The position numbers and the translations under genes are program-made. Shown piece after piece: positions 44,005 to 54,122 of a DNA stretch of 64,000 nt (its first letter is position 1; each line of letters starts with the position of its first letter). The notes beneath the pieces were generated by a model that was not told where the DNA came from, made no database searches, and saw only the letters and a program-made list of their open reading frames with translations. Source of the DNA: Streptomyces zingiberis (GTDB lineage: Bacteria > Actinomycetota > Actinomycetes > Streptomycetales > Streptomycetaceae); NCBI RefSeq assembly GCF_012034935.1, contig NZ_JAATEN010000001.1, forward strand, positions 62,001 to 126,000, written 5' to 3'.

Positions 44005-46269
44005 GTGTCCCCCTGCACCCCGCCCCGAGCCGGCGATCTCGCCGCCTCCGTGACCGTCTTCCTGATCGCCATCCCGATGTCCCTCGGGCTCGCCGTCGCC
44101 ATCGGTGCCCCACTCCAGGCCGGCCTGGTCGCCACCGCCGTCGGCGGCATCCTCGGCGGGCTGCTCGGCGGCTCCCGGCTCCAGGTCACCGGCGCCTCGA
44201 CCGGACTCACCGTCGTCACCGCCGAGTTGATCGTGGTTCACGGCTGGCCGGCGACCTGCGCCGTCACCATTCTCGCCGGGCTGCTGCAGTTCGGGCTGGG
44301 CTGGCTGAAGGTGGCGCGCGCGGCGCTCGCCGTGAGCCCCGCCATCGTCCACGGCACCCTCGCCGGGATCGGGGTCACCATCGCCCTCGGCCAGCTGCAC
44401 GTGGTCATCGGCAGCGAGCCGCACAACACGGTGCTCGGCAATCTGCGCGCCCTCCCCGCCGAACTGGCGGCGGCGTCTCCCGCGGCGCTCGCCGTCGGCG
44501 CCCTCACCGTGGCCGTCCTGATCTGCTGGCCCCGCCTGCCCGGACGCGCCGGGCGAGCCCTCCGGCTCCTGCCCGCCGCCCTCGCCTCGGTGGCCGTCGC
44601 CACGGCGGTCACGGTGGTCGCGGCGCCGGGGCTGGACCGCGTCGACCTGCCGTCATGGCGGGCGCACGTGCTGCCCGAGGCACCCGACGGCCCCCTGCTC
44701 GCCCTGTGCGCCGCGGTGCTCACCGTGGCGCTCGTGGGCGCGCTGGAGTCCCTGCTGTCGGCGGTGGCGGTCGACCGGCTGGCCCGGGAGCGCCCGGGAG
44801 GCCGCGCCCCGCACACCGACCTCGACCGGGAGCTGCGCGGGCAGGGCGCCGTCAACGCCGTATCGGGCCTGCTCGGCGGGCTCCCGGTCTCGGGGGGCGC
44901 GATGCGCGGCTCGGCCAACGTCCGGGCCGGCGCCCGGAGCCGCTGGTCGACGGTGCTGCACGGCGTCTGGGTCCTGCTGGCCGCCGGGCTGCTGGCGTCC
45001 GTGCTGGAGCTGATCCCGCTGGCGGCGCTCGGGGCCCTGGTGGCCATGGTCGGCGTCCAGATGGTGAACTTCGCCCACATCCGCAACGTTCACCGGCACC
45101 GCGAGTTCCCGGTCTACGCGGTGACGGTCGCCGGTGTGGTGCTGGCCGGGGTGCTGGAGGGGGCGGCCCTCGGCATCGCGGTCGCCGTGGCGGTCTCGCT
45201 GCACCGGCTGACCCGCACCCGCATCTCGGTCAGCGAAGCGGGCGGTGCCCACCGGGTGCGGGTCAACGGCCAGTTGACGTTCCTGGCGGTGCCCCGGCTG
45301 AGCCGCGCACTGGGCCAGCTGCCGCCCGGCTCGTCCGTGACGGTGGAACTCGACGGCTCCTTCATGGACCACGCCGCCTACGAGACGCTCCACCACTGGC
45401 GCGAGGAGTACGGCGCGCGCGGCGGCCGGGCCTCGGTCACCGGGCTCGGCGGGCCGGGCCACCGCGAACCCGCCGCCGGGCACGGCTGCCGGCCGTGGCT
45501 CCCGTGGCACAACCACCGGTGCGTGCAGGGCCAGGCCGCCGAGCCCGCACGGGGCGCGCCCCCGGCCGCAGCGAGCGGCGCACAGCTCGCGGGCGGCCTG
45601 CGCGCCTTCCAGCGGGACACCGCTCCGCTGGTCCGGGAGGAACTGGCCCGGCTGGCCCGCGAAGGACAGCGGCCGTCCCAGCTCTTCCTCACCTGCGCCG
45701 ACTCCCGGCTGGTCACCAGCATGATCACGTCGAGTGGCCCGGGTGACCTGTTCACGGTGCGCAACGTCGGCAACTTCGCACCGCCCCCCGGGGCGGACCC
45801 GGCCGACGAGTCGGTGGCCGCCGCCATCGAATACGCGGTGGACGTCCTGGAAGTGACCAGCATCACGGTCTGCGGGCACTCCGGCTGTGGCGCGGTGCAG
45901 GCGCTGCTGGACGCACCGCCCGACGACTCCGGTACCCCCCTCGGCCGGTGGCTGCGCTACGGCCGCCCCAGTCTGGAGCGACTGCGCACCGGCGCGGTCC
46001 CGGAGCTCGCGGGCCGGCCGGCCATCTGCACAGCTGAGCGGCTGTGCATCACCAATGTCGTACAGCAGCTGGCGCATCTGTCGGCCCACCCCTCGGTGGC
46101 CCGGCGCGTGGCCGAGGGCTCCCTCACCCTGCACGGAATGTACTTCCATGTCGCCGAGGCGCAGGCGTACCTCCTCAGTGACCAGGGCAGAAGCTTCATT
46201 CCGGTGCACCCGGAGGTCCGGCCCCACCAGCCGGGCCAAAAAGCGGAATCCCCGTCGCTACAGGTCTAG
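44005..46269 (+). CDS. SulP-family anion transporter fused to beta-carbonic anhydrase
   Basis: A 754-residue fusion. Residues 1-400 form the SulP membrane domain (AGLVATAVGGILGGLLGGS, TGASTGLTVV), then a STAS-like segment (LTFLAVPRL...VTVELDGSFMDHAAYETL, about 415-475). The C-terminal 210 residues are a beta-class carbonic anhydrase with zinc ligands C564, H625 and C628 and the C-x-D-S-R dyad (D566, R568). The pairing suggests bicarbonate uptake coupled to CO2 interconversion, or the reverse. GTG start with AGGAGG upstream. It is followed by acs, which also feeds central carbon metabolism. Confidence 0.94.
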   Translation: MSPCTPPRAGDLAASVTVFLIAIPMSLGLAVAIGAPLQAGLVATAVGGILGGLLGGSRLQVTGASTGLTVVTAELIVVHGWPATCAVTILAGLLQFGLGWLKVARAALAVSPAIVHGTLAGIGVTIALGQLHVVIGSEPHNTVLGNLRALPAELAAASPAALAVGALTVAVLICWPRLPGRAGRALRLLPAALASVAVATAVTVVAAPGLDRVDLPSWRAHVLPEAPDGPLLALCAAVLTVALVGALESLLSAVAVDRLARERPGGRAPHTDLDRELRGQGAVNAVSGLLGGLPVSGGAMRGSANVRAGARSRWSTVLHGVWVLLAAGLLASVLELIPLAALGALVAMVGVQMVNFAHIRNVHRHREFPVYAVTVAGVVLAGVLEGAALGIAVAVAVSLHRLTRTRISVSEAGGAHRVRVNGQLTFLAVPRLSRALGQLPPGSSVTVELDGSFMDHAAYETLHHWREEYGARGGRASVTGLGGPGHREPAAGHGCRPWLPWHNHRCVQGQAAEPARGAPPAAASGAQLAGGLRAFQRDTAPLVREELARLAREGQRPSQLFLTCADSRLVTSMITSSGPGDLFTVRNVGNFAPPPGADPADESVAAAIEYAVDVLEVTSITVCGHSGCGAVQALLDAPPDDSGTPLGRWLRYGRPSLERLRTGAVPELAGRPAICTAERLCITNVVQQLAHLSAHPSVARRVAEGSLTLHGMYFHVAEAQAYLLSDQGRSFIPVHPEVRPHQPGQKAESPSLQV

Positions 46270-46359
46270 ACCTCTTGGCGGGAACCCTTGTCAGGGCGCG
46301 CGATGGCCTGATGTGCTATCACCGGGACCACAGCGGACACCCAGGGAATGGGAGTAGTC

Positions 46360-48336
46360 GTGAGCAACGAAAGCCTGGCCAACCTGCTGAAAGAGGAGCG
46401 GCGTTTCGAGCCGCCCGCCGACCTGGCAGCAGCCGCCAACGTCACCGCCGAGGCGTACGAACAGGCCAAGGCCGACCGGCTGGGCTTCTGGGCCGAACAG
46501 GCCCGTCAGCTGACCTGGGCCACCGAACCGACCCAGACCCTCGACTGGAGCAACCCCCCGTTCGCGAAGTGGTTCGCCGACGGCAAGCTCAACGTCGCCT
46601 ACAACTGCGTGGACCGGCACGTCGAGGCGGGCCACGGCGACCGGGTCGCCATCCACTTCGAGGGCGAGCCGGCCGACGACACCCGCACCATCACCTACGC
46701 CGAACTCCAGCGCGAGGTCTCCAAGGCGGCCAACGCGCTGACCGAGCTGGGGGTCCGCGCCGGCGACCGGGTCGCCATCTACCTCCCGATGATCCCCGAA
46801 GCGGTCTTCGCGATGCTCGCCTGCGCCCGCATCGGCGCCCCGCACTCCGTGGTCTTCGGCGGCTTCTCCGCCGACGCGCTGGCCGCCCGGATCGAGGACG
46901 CCGACGCCCGCGTCGTGATCACCTCCGACGGCGGCTACCGCCGCGGCAAGCCCTCGGCCCTCAAGCCGGCCGTCGACGAGGCCCTCACCCGCCCCGGCAC
47001 CGAGAACGTCCGCAACGTCCTGGTCGTCCGCCGCACCGGCGAGGACACCGCCTGGACGGAGGGCCGCGACGTCTGGTGGCACGAGCTGGTGGACGGCCAG
47101 TCCGACCGGCACACCCCCGAGGCCTTCGACGCCGAGCACCCGCTGTTCATCCTCTACACCTCCGGCACCACGGGTAAGCCGAAGGGCATCCTCCACACCA
47201 CCGGCGGCTATCTGACCCAGACCGCCTACACCCACCGGGCGGTCTTCGACCTCAAGCCCGAGACGGACGTCTACTGGTGCACCGCCGACGTCGGCTGGGT
47301 GACGGGCCACTCCTACATCGTCTACGGCCCGCTGGCCAACGGCGCCACGGAGGTCCTCTACGAGGGCACCCCGGACACCCCGCACCAGGGCCGCTGGTGG
47401 GAGATCGTCCAGAAGTACGGCGTCACGCTCCTCTACACCGCGCCGACCGCGATCCGCGCGTGCATGAAGTGGGGTGACGACATCCCGGCCAAGTTCGACC
47501 TGTCCTCGCTCCGCGTCCTCGGCTCGGTCGGCGAGCCGATCAACCCCGAGGCCTGGATCTGGTACCGCAAGAACATCGGCGGCGACCGCACCCCGATCGT
47601 GGACACCTGGTGGCAGACGGAGACCGGCGCCATCATGGTCAGCCCGCTCCCCGGTGTCACCGCCACCAAGCCGGGCTCGGCGCAGATCCCGCTGCCGGGC
47701 ATCTCCGCGACGGTCGTGGACGACGAGGCCAAGGAGGTCGGCAACGGCGGCGGCGGATACCTCGTCGTCACCGAGCCGTGGCCGTCGATGCTCCGCACGA
47801 TCTGGGGTGACGACCAGCGCTATCTCGACACCTACTGGTCCCGGTTCGAGAATCGTTACTTCGCGGGTGACGGCGCCAAGAAGGACACGGACGGCGACAT
47901 CTGGCTGCTGGGCCGGGTCGATGACGTCATGCTGGTCTCCGGCCACAACATCTCCACCACGGAGGTGGAGTCCGCGCTGGTCTCGCACCCCAAGGTCGCC
48001 GAGGCGGCGGTCGTCGGCGCGACCGACCCGCAGACCACCCAGTCGATCGTCGCCTTCGTCATACTGCGCGGCAACGTGGACGCCGAGGCCGAGGGCGAGG
48101 CCCTGGTCACGGAGCTCCGCAACCACGTGGCCAAGCACCTCGGCCCGATCGCCAAGCCGAAGCGCATCCTGCCGGTGGCCGAACTCCCCAAGACCCGCTC
48201 CGGCAAGATCATGCGCCGGCTGCTGCGGGACGTGGCGGAGAACCGCGCCCTCGGGGACGTCACCACGCTCACCGATTCCTCGGTGATGGAACTGATCCAG
48301 TCCAAGCTGCCGGGCGCCTCCTCCGGCGAGGACTGA
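46360..48336 (+). CDS. acs: acetyl-CoA synthetase
   Basis: A 658-residue AMP-forming synthetase converting acetate, ATP and CoA to acetyl-CoA. The adenylation P-loop is [11 protein letters not shown], the acetate pocket has the Trp of [10 protein letters not shown], and the C-terminal [11 protein letters not shown] carries the Lys that is acetylated to control the enzyme in other bacteria. The start is GTG at 46360 with GGGAG six bases upstream, giving the usual Streptomyces beginning [15 protein letters not shown]; the ATG 12 bases earlier would put the ribosome site inside the gene. Confidence 0.97.
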   Translation: MSNESLANLLKEERRFEPPADLAAAANVTAEAYEQAKADRLGFWAEQARQLTWATEPTQTLDWSNPPFAKWFADGKLNVAYNCVDRHVEAGHGDRVAIHFEGEPADDTRTITYAELQREVSKAANALTELGVRAGDRVAIYLPMIPEAVFAMLACARIGAPHSVVFGGFSADALAARIEDADARVVITSDGGYRRGKPSALKPAVDEALTRPGTENVRNVLVVRRTGEDTAWTEGRDVWWHELVDGQSDRHTPEAFDAEHPLFILYTSGTTGKPKGILHTTGGYLTQTAYTHRAVFDLKPETDVYWCTADVGWVTGHSYIVYGPLANGATEVLYEGTPDTPHQGRWWEIVQKYGVTLLYTAPTAIRACMKWGDDIPAKFDLSSLRVLGSVGEPINPEAWIWYRKNIGGDRTPIVDTWWQTETGAIMVSPLPGVTATKPGSAQIPLPGISATVVDDEAKEVGNGGGGYLVVTEPWPSMLRTIWGDDQRYLDTYWSRFENRYFAGDGAKKDTDGDIWLLGRVDDVMLVSGHNISTTEVESALVSHPKVAEAAVVGATDPQTTQSIVAFVILRGNVDAEAEGEALVTELRNHVAKHLGPIAKPKRILPVAELPKTRSGKIMRRLLRDVAENRALGDVTTLTDSSVMELIQSKLPGASSGED

Positions 48337-48552
48337 CCCCGGAGGGACCCCCGGCCGCCCACCGCGCCCACCGGCCGGGAGGCGCCGTCATCACCGACGG
48401 TTTCTCCCGGTCGTTGTGGGTAGGGTGGAGGCCACAGAGCAAAACCGATAGTCAACAGGGTGCGCCGGGAAGTCTGGTCGGCAGTCGCTGTGCCGTGCCC
48501 GAACGCGCGGTCACAGAGAGTACTTGAACGACCGACCGGAGGGTCCTTTCCT

Positions 48553-50025
48553 GTGGCCACGCCCCACCGCCCCAAGCTTCTCGGCCGTATGTCGCTCCCC
48601 GAGCGGAACCGCGTCGCCGACATCCTGCGCACCGAGACGGTGGGCGGCGTTCTGCTGCTCATCGCCGCCGTCATCGCGCTCGTCATGTCGAACACCCCGC
48701 TCAGCGGAGTCTACGAGGGCGTCCGCGACTTCACCTTCGGCCCCGAGTCCCTCCACCTCGATCTGTCGGTGGGCAGCTGGGCCAAGGACGGCCTGCTGAC
48801 CATCTTCTTCTTCGTCGCGGGCATCGAGCTCAAGCGCGAACTGGTCGCCGGGGAGCTCCGCGACCCCCGGGCCGCCGCGCTCCCCATCGTCGCCGCCCTC
48901 TGCGGCATGGCCGTTCCCGCGCTGGTCTACGTGGTCACCGCGTCCACCATGGGGGGCAGCCTCTCCGGCTGGGCGGTGCCGACGGCGACCGACATCGCCT
49001 TCGCCCTCGCCGTCCTCGCCGTGATCGGCACCGCGCTGCCCTCGGCGCTCCGGGCCTTTCTGCTCACCCTGGCGATCGTCGACGACCTGGGCGCGATCCT
49101 GATCATCGCGGTCTTCTTCACCACCGATCTCGACTTCCTCGCGCTCGGGCTCTCCCTCGCCGGCCTGGCCCTCTTCTGGTTCCTGCACCACAAGCGCGTC
49201 CACGGCTGGTACATCTACGTTCCGCTGGCCCTGGTCATCTGGGCGCTGATGCACGCCAGCGGGGTGCACGCCACGGTGGCGGGCGTCGCGATGGGCATGC
49301 TGCTGCGCTGCACCCTCCGCGACGGGGAGAGCCAGTCCCCCGCGGAGCGGATCGAGCACCAGGTGCGCCCGCTCTCCGCGGGTCTCGCCGTACCCCTGTT
49401 CGCCCTGTTCGCCGCGGGTGTGTCCGTCTCCGGCGGCGCTCTCGCGGATGTCTTCACCCGGCCCGAGCCGCTGGGCGTCGTCCTCGGTCTCTTCCTCGGC
49501 AAGGTCCTCGGCGTCTTCGGCGGCTCCTGGCTGGCGGTCCGCTTCACCAAGGCGGAGCTCAACGAGGAACTCGCCTGGCCGGATCTGTTCGCCCTGTCCT
49601 CCTTGGCCGGTATCGGCTTCACGGTCTCCCTGCTCATCGGCGAACTGGCCTTCCCCGAGGACCCGGCGCTCGCCGACGAGGTCAAGGCCGCCGTGCTCAT
49701 GGGCTCCCTCATCTCCGCCCTCGTGGCCGGCACGCTGCTGAAGATCCGCAACGCGAAGTACCGCCGGCTCTACGAGGAGGAGAACCTCGACGAGGACGAC
49801 TCCGGCATCCCGGACATCTACGAGAAGGACGACCCCGCCTACCACCTCCGGATGGCGGAGAAGCTAGAGCGGAAGGCCGCCGAGCACCGCAGGCTCGCCG
49901 AACACGCCGCGCGCCCCGGGGCCACGGGGACCGCCGAGTCCACCGGAACCGCCGGGCACACGGAGCCCGCCGGCTCCGCCGAAGACGCCCCGCGGGACCG
50001 CGCGTCCGGTGATGATCCGGCATGA
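48553..50025 (+). CDS. nhaA: Na+/H+ antiporter NhaA
   Basis: A 490-residue antiporter with about 12 helices. The ion site is the paired Asp in AIVDDLGAILI; other hallmarks are FFFVAGIELKREL and GWAVPTATDIAFA. It exports sodium in exchange for protons. The start is GTG at 48553 with GGAGGG upstream. After the membrane part there is a hydrophilic tail of about 90 residues, acidic (EEENLDEDD), then helical (MAEKLERKAAEHRRLAEHA), then Thr/Gly/Ala-rich, longer than in the E. coli protein. Confidence 0.96.
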   Translation: MATPHRPKLLGRMSLPERNRVADILRTETVGGVLLLIAAVIALVMSNTPLSGVYEGVRDFTFGPESLHLDLSVGSWAKDGLLTIFFFVAGIELKRELVAGELRDPRAAALPIVAALCGMAVPALVYVVTASTMGGSLSGWAVPTATDIAFALAVLAVIGTALPSALRAFLLTLAIVDDLGAILIIAVFFTTDLDFLALGLSLAGLALFWFLHHKRVHGWYIYVPLALVIWALMHASGVHATVAGVAMGMLLRCTLRDGESQSPAERIEHQVRPLSAGLAVPLFALFAAGVSVSGGALADVFTRPEPLGVVLGLFLGKVLGVFGGSWLAVRFTKAELNEELAWPDLFALSSLAGIGFTVSLLIGELAFPEDPALADEVKAAVLMGSLISALVAGTLLKIRNAKYRRLYEEENLDEDDSGIPDIYEKDDPAYHLRMAEKLERKAAEHRRLAEHAARPGATGTAESTGTAGHTEPAGSAEDAPRDRASGDDPA

Positions 50026-50091
50026 TCGGGGGCAGCCGGTCGGGACCGGCCCCGCGAGGAGCCCCCGCAGACCCGAATTGAGGATGGAGCC

Positions 50092-50532
50092 ATGAGCCCA
50101 GTCGAACAGGACGGCAACCGCAGCCTCGGGCAGCTGGTGGCCACGGCCACCACCGAGCTGTCCGCACTCGTCCACGACGAGATCGCACTGGCCAAGGCGG
50201 AGCTGCGGCAGGACGTGAAGCGGGCAGGCATCAGCGGTACCGCCTTCACGGCCGCCGGGGTCCTCGTCCTCTTCTCCCTGCCGGTGCTGAGCTTCGCCGC
50301 CGCGTACGGCATCCACAACCTGGGACTCGGGCTGGCCTGGTCGTTCCTGATCGTGGGGGGCATCCACCTGGTGCTGGCGGCGCTGCTCGGGGCCTTCGCC
50401 GCCGCCAAGGTGAAGAAGGTCAAGAAGCCCGAGCGGAGCATGGCCTCGGCCCGGCGGTCGGCCGCCGTCCTCGGCAACGCGAAGCCCCACCCGCGGCGCC
50501 GGGTCGCCGTCCCGGCCGAGCCCGCCCCGTGA
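50092..50532 (+). CDS. DUF1469/phage-holin-superfamily-III-like membrane protein
   Basis: A 146-residue protein with an N-terminal amphipathic helix (SLGQLVATATTELSALVHDEIALAKAEL) and two membrane helices, the pattern of the actinobacterial DUF1469 (Phage_holin_3_6) family. Its role is unknown; the holin name is only by similarity. The C-terminus is Lys/Arg-rich. ATG start with GGATGGAG upstream. It lies 66 bases after nhaA and 25 before the hydrolase gene, probably one operon. Confidence 0.9.
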   Translation: MSPVEQDGNRSLGQLVATATTELSALVHDEIALAKAELRQDVKRAGISGTAFTAAGVLVLFSLPVLSFAAAYGIHNLGLGLAWSFLIVGGIHLVLAALLGAFAAAKVKKVKKPERSMASARRSAAVLGNAKPHPRRRVAVPAEPAP

Positions 50533-50557
50533 CGGCGGGTGTGGCACGCTCTTGGGC

Positions 50558-51484
50558 ATGACCGCGCCCGAATCCGCCGCAACAGCCGTCCGCGTCGACG
50601 GCCCCTGGACCCACCGGGACGTCGCCGCCAACGGCGCTCGCTTCCACATCGCCGAGGCCGGTGAGGGCCCGCTGGTCCTCCTGCTCCACGGCTTCCCGGA
50701 GTTCTGGTGGGCGTGGCGGCACCAGCTCACGGCGCTCGCCGAGGCGGGGTTCCGCGCGGTGGCGATGGATCTGCGGGGCGTCGGCGGCAGCGACCGCACC
50801 CCTCGCGGCTACGATCCGGCCAATCTGGCGCTGGACGTCACGGGCGTGATCCGTTCCCTCGGCGAGCCGGACGCGGCGCTCGTCGGCCACGGCCTCGGCG
50901 GCTATCTGGCGTGGACCGCGGCGGTGATGCGGCCCAAGCTGGTCCGCCGGCTCGTGGTCACCTCGATGCCGCACCCCCGCCGCTGGCGCTCCGCGATGCT
51001 GACGGACGTCCGGCAGACCCGGGCCGGTGCGTACGTCTGGGGCTTTCAGCGCCCCTGGCTGCCGGAGCGCCACCTCGTGGCGGACGACGCGGCCCTGGTG
51101 GGGCGGCTGATAAGCGAGTGGTCCGGGCCGCGTCCCCCGGAGGAGGAGACGCTGGCGGTCTACCGCCGGGCGATGACGATTCCGTCGACCGCGCACTGCG
51201 CGATCGAGCCGTACCGGTGGATGGTGCGCTCCATGGCCCGGCCGGACGGCATCCAGTTCAACCGCCGGATGAAGCGCCCGGTGCGGGTGCCGACCCTCCA
51301 TCTGCACGGGTCGCTCGACCCGGTGATGCGGACGCGGAGCGCCGCCGGCTCCGGCGAGTACGTGGAGGCCCCCTACCGCTGGCGGCTCTTCGACGGCCTC
51401 GGGCACTTCCCGCACGAGGAGGACCCGGAATCCTTCTCCGGCGAGCTGGTCAACTGGCTCCACGATCCGGAGCCCGACCGCTGA
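50558..51484 (+). CDS. alpha/beta-fold hydrolase homologue with Gly at the nucleophile position
   Basis: A 308-residue protein resembling epoxide hydrolases: HGFPEFWWAWRHQ oxyanion loop (44-56) and conserved GHFPHEED near the end. The acid D254 (HGSLDPVM) and H283 are kept, but the nucleophile elbow reads G110-H-G112-L-G-G, with Gly in place of Asp or Ser. A classic covalent mechanism is therefore excluded. It may be a binding protein or use another residue. The start is put at ATG 50558. It follows the DUF1469 gene closely. Confidence 0.88.
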   Translation: MTAPESAATAVRVDGPWTHRDVAANGARFHIAEAGEGPLVLLLHGFPEFWWAWRHQLTALAEAGFRAVAMDLRGVGGSDRTPRGYDPANLALDVTGVIRSLGEPDAALVGHGLGGYLAWTAAVMRPKLVRRLVVTSMPHPRRWRSAMLTDVRQTRAGAYVWGFQRPWLPERHLVADDAALVGRLISEWSGPRPPEEETLAVYRRAMTIPSTAHCAIEPYRWMVRSMARPDGIQFNRRMKRPVRVPTLHLHGSLDPVMRTRSAAGSGEYVEAPYRWRLFDGLGHFPHEEDPESFSGELVNWLHDPEPDR

Positions 51485-51675
51485 ACGCCCGGCCCCGTCC
51501 GGCTCCCCACCCGCTCTCCCCCGGCCCTCCGGCCGGCTCCCCCACAGCCGCCGCCCGGCCCCCGGCGGCGCGGCCCGGCACCGGTTCCGGCGGGCCCGGC
51601 CATGTGCCCGCCGCATAGGACAAATGGCCGGCGGAGGGGCGGTTACCGACCACGGGTCCCGGGAAGGCCCTCGGT

Positions 51676-51891
51676 ATGGGTTGGACGCACGACTACCGTG
51701 ACGTGTCTCGTGATCACCGCACCCCCGCAGCGCGGAACGCTCCGCCAGGGGTGGCCTCCCCCGGATCCCCCGGACGGGCCGAGCGCCCTTCGGCGACGTC
51801 CGTCATGGAGCCTCCGGGGCTCGGCATTCCGCACATCCTCCGCCGCCGGGCCCGCTGGGTCTCGGCGCGCCTGCGCCATCCGCGCGACTGA
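51676..51891 (+). CDS. possible small basic protein
   Basis: A 71-residue frame (MGWTHDYRDVSRDHRTP... ending in an Arg-rich helix RRRARWVSARLRHPRD). GGAAGG lies about nine bases before the ATG, and third positions are mostly G or C. No family recognised. It is in the 595-base gap between converging genes, so it may be spurious. Confidence 0.35.
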   Translation: MGWTHDYRDVSRDHRTPAARNAPPGVASPGSPGRAERPSATSVMEPPGLGIPHILRRRARWVSARLRHPRD

Positions 51892-52042
51892 CCGCCGCCC
51901 CGGCCGGCCACCGCTCCATGCGGAGCGGGGCTCTCCCGGTGACGGCAGCGGGGCCCGGCACCTGGCCGCTCCCCGCACTCCTCAGGCCTCCGTGCCTGCG
52001 GCTTCCGGGGGTTCTCCCGCCGTACGACCCGACATCCGACAC

Positions 52043-52074
52043 ACCGCCCCGGCCCCGCTCAGGGCCGGGGCGGT
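52043..52074 (-). terminator. terminator of the nth-nudix-marP operon
   Basis: Perfect 13-bp stem (ACCGCCCCGGCCC / GGGCCGGGGCGGT) with a 6-base loop, starting five bases after the marP stop; it can also stop transcription from the left. Confidence 0.75.
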
Positions 52075-52079
52075 CCGCG

Positions 52080-53279
52080 TCACAGCGCGCAGCCCTGGCT
52101 GTCCACCGGCGACCGGGCGGCGCGGCCCAGCCGGACGTCCTCGCTCACCTCGTCCGCGGTGAGGGCGTAACCGGTGTCCGCGTTCTCCAGCGATTTGGCG
52201 AAGATGACCCCGTAGACCCGGCCGTCCTCGGTCAGCAGCGGGCCCCCGGAATTGCCCTGGCGGACGGTGGCGAAGAGGGAGTAGACGTCCCGGCTGACGG
52301 TGGACCGGTGGTAGATGTCGGGCCCCTTGGCCTGGATGCGGCCGCGGACCCGGGCCGCCCGGACGTCGAAACCGCCGTTCTCGGGGAAGCCCGCCACGAT
52401 CGCGCCGTCGCCCCGCTCCGCGTCCTGCCCGGCGAACCGCAGCGCGGGCGCGTCGAGGCCGGGGACGTCCAGCACGGCGATGTCGCGCTCCCAGTCGTAG
52501 AGCACCACCGTGGCGTCGTACAGCCGGCCCTCACCGCCGATCTGCACGGTCGGCTCGGACACGCCACCCACGACGTGCGCGTTGGTCATGACGCGGTTCT
52601 GCGCGAAGACGAAGCCGGTACCCTCCAGGACCTTGCTGCAACTCGTCGCGGTCCCGAGCACCTTGACGATGCTCCGCTTGGCGCGGGCGGCGACGGGGCT
52701 GTTCGCCAGCTCGGGGTCCGGCGGTTCCACGGACGTGATCGGCTCGTTGGCGAACGGGCTGAAGACCTGCGGGAAGCCGTTCCGCGCCAGGATGGAGCCG
52801 AACTCCGAGAACCAGCCGTTGGCCTGTTCGGGCATCACCCGGCTCACGCCCCGGAGCACCGTGGAGTCGCGGACCTCCTTGCTCAGCGTGGGCAGCGTCG
52901 TTCCGGCCAGGGCCGCGCCGATCAGCCAGGCGACCAGCAGCATGGCCGCCACGTTGACCAGCGCGCCGCCGGTCGCGTCCAGCGCCCGAGCGGGGGACCA
53001 GGTGATGTGGCCGCGCAGCTTGTTGCCGAGGTGCGTGGTGAACGCCTGCCCCGCCGAGGCGCAGACGATGACGACGACCACCGCCACGACCACGGCCGCG
53101 GTGCTCGGCTGCGCCTGGTCGGTGACCCGGTTCCAGATCACCGGCAGCAGATAGACGGCGACGAGCCCGCCGCCCAGGAAGCCCACGACGGAGAGGATGC
53201 CGACCACGAAGCCTTGTCGGTACCCCACGACGGCGAACCACACGGCGGCGAGCAGCAGCAGGATGTCCAGCACGTTCAC
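52080..53279 (-). CDS. MarP-family membrane serine protease
   Basis: A 399-residue protein. Four N-terminal helices form a CvpA/colicin-V-like domain (VLDILLLLAAVWFAVVGYRQG), followed by a periplasmic chymotrypsin-like protease with triad H235 (TNAHVVGG), D266 (RDIAVLD) and S344 (GNSGGPL). A Cys pair near the protease N-terminus (TSCSKV) and C-terminus (GCAL) could form the regulatory disulphide known for mycobacterial MarP, which protects against acid and oxidative stress. It is encoded 12 bases downstream of the nudix gene in an operon with nth. Confidence 0.92.
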   Translation of the reverse strand: MNVLDILLLLAAVWFAVVGYRQGFVVGILSVVGFLGGGLVAVYLLPVIWNRVTDQAQPSTAAVVVAVVVVIVCASAGQAFTTHLGNKLRGHITWSPARALDATGGALVNVAAMLLVAWLIGAALAGTTLPTLSKEVRDSTVLRGVSRVMPEQANGWFSEFGSILARNGFPQVFSPFANEPITSVEPPDPELANSPVAARAKRSIVKVLGTATSCSKVLEGTGFVFAQNRVMTNAHVVGGVSEPTVQIGGEGRLYDATVVLYDWERDIAVLDVPGLDAPALRFAGQDAERGDGAIVAGFPENGGFDVRAARVRGRIQAKGPDIYHRSTVSRDVYSLFATVRQGNSGGPLLTEDGRVYGVIFAKSLENADTGYALTADEVSEDVRLGRAARSPVDSQGCAL

Positions 53280-53291
53280 CCTGACACCGTC

Positions 53292-54122
53292 TCATGCGCG
53301 CCAGTCGAGGGGGACCTGCTTCGAGCGGTCCCAGGGCCGTTCCCAGCCCGCGTGGTGCAGGATCCGGTCGATCACCCCGGCCGTGAAGCCCCACACGAGT
53401 GCCTCTCCGGCCAGGAAGGCCGGGCCCCGGTGGCCACTGGGGTGGACGGTGACCACCCGGTTGGCCGGGTCCGTGAGATGCGCCACGGGGACGGAGAACA
53501 CCCGCGCCGTCTCGGCCGGGTCGACCGGGGCCACCGGCGACGGCTCCCGCCACCAGCCCAGCACCGGCGTCACGACGAAGTCACTCACCGGGATGTACAG
53601 CCGCGGCAGCACCCCGAAGATCCGCACCCCGTGGGGGTCGAGCCCGGTCTCCTCCTCCGCCTCCCGCAGCGCGGCCCGCAGCGGACCGTCGCCCTCCGGG
53701 TCCCCGTCCCCGGGGTCGACCGCGCCACCGGGGAAGGACGGCTGGCCGGCGTGCGAGCGGAGGCTGGTGGAACGTTCGATGAGCAGCAGCTCCGGGCCGC
53801 CCGGGGCACCCCCCTCGCCGGGCGCTCCGGGCGCGGCGGCGCCGCCTCCCTCGACGCGCCCCCCACCGGCCCCGTCGCCGAAGAGGACCAGCACGGCGGC
53901 GGGACGGCCGCCCGTCTCCGGGGGCAGGAACCGGCTGAGCTGGTGCGGCCGCACCGTCCGCGCCATCCGCGCCACCGGGTCGAGCCAGCCCGGGATCCCC
54001 TCCGCGGAGACGGCGGCACCGGTGAGGTCCCCGGGCCGGCCCACGGCGCCCCCGTCACCGGGGCCGCCCCCGGCCACCGGGCTCCCCGCGGTGCCGTAGC
54101 CGGGGTCCGCCCGGCCCGTCAC
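53292..54122 (-). CDS. nudix hydrolase, CoA pyrophosphatase-like
   Basis: A 276-residue protein with a nudix box G-x5-E-x7-REUxEExGU ([17 protein letters not shown]) preceded by [15 protein letters not shown], the spacing used by CoA/acyl-CoA pyrophosphatases. A Gly/Ala-rich insert of about 30 residues is in the middle. The GTG at 54122 overlaps the nth stop (GTGA), and the resulting N-terminus includes [13 protein letters not shown], common in homologues. It would clear oxidised or excess nucleoside-diphosphate derivatives. Confidence 0.88.
   Translation of the reverse strand: MTGRADPGYGTAGSPVAGGGPGDGGAVGRPGDLTGAAVSAEGIPGWLDPVARMARTVRPHQLSRFLPPETGGRPAAVLVLFGDGAGGGRVEGGGAAAPGAPGEGGAPGGPELLLIERSTSLRSHAGQPSFPGGAVDPGDGDPEGDGPLRAALREAEEETGLDPHGVRIFGVLPRLYIPVSDFVVTPVLGWWREPSPVAPVDPAETARVFSVPVAHLTDPANRVVTVHPSGHRGPAFLAGEALVWGFTAGVIDRILHHAGWERPWDRSKQVPLDWRA

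Noticed and set aside
50092..50532. Prophage holin
   Set aside because: The family name comes from a distant similarity; there are no lysis or phage structural genes nearby and the gene lies in a conserved housekeeping region.
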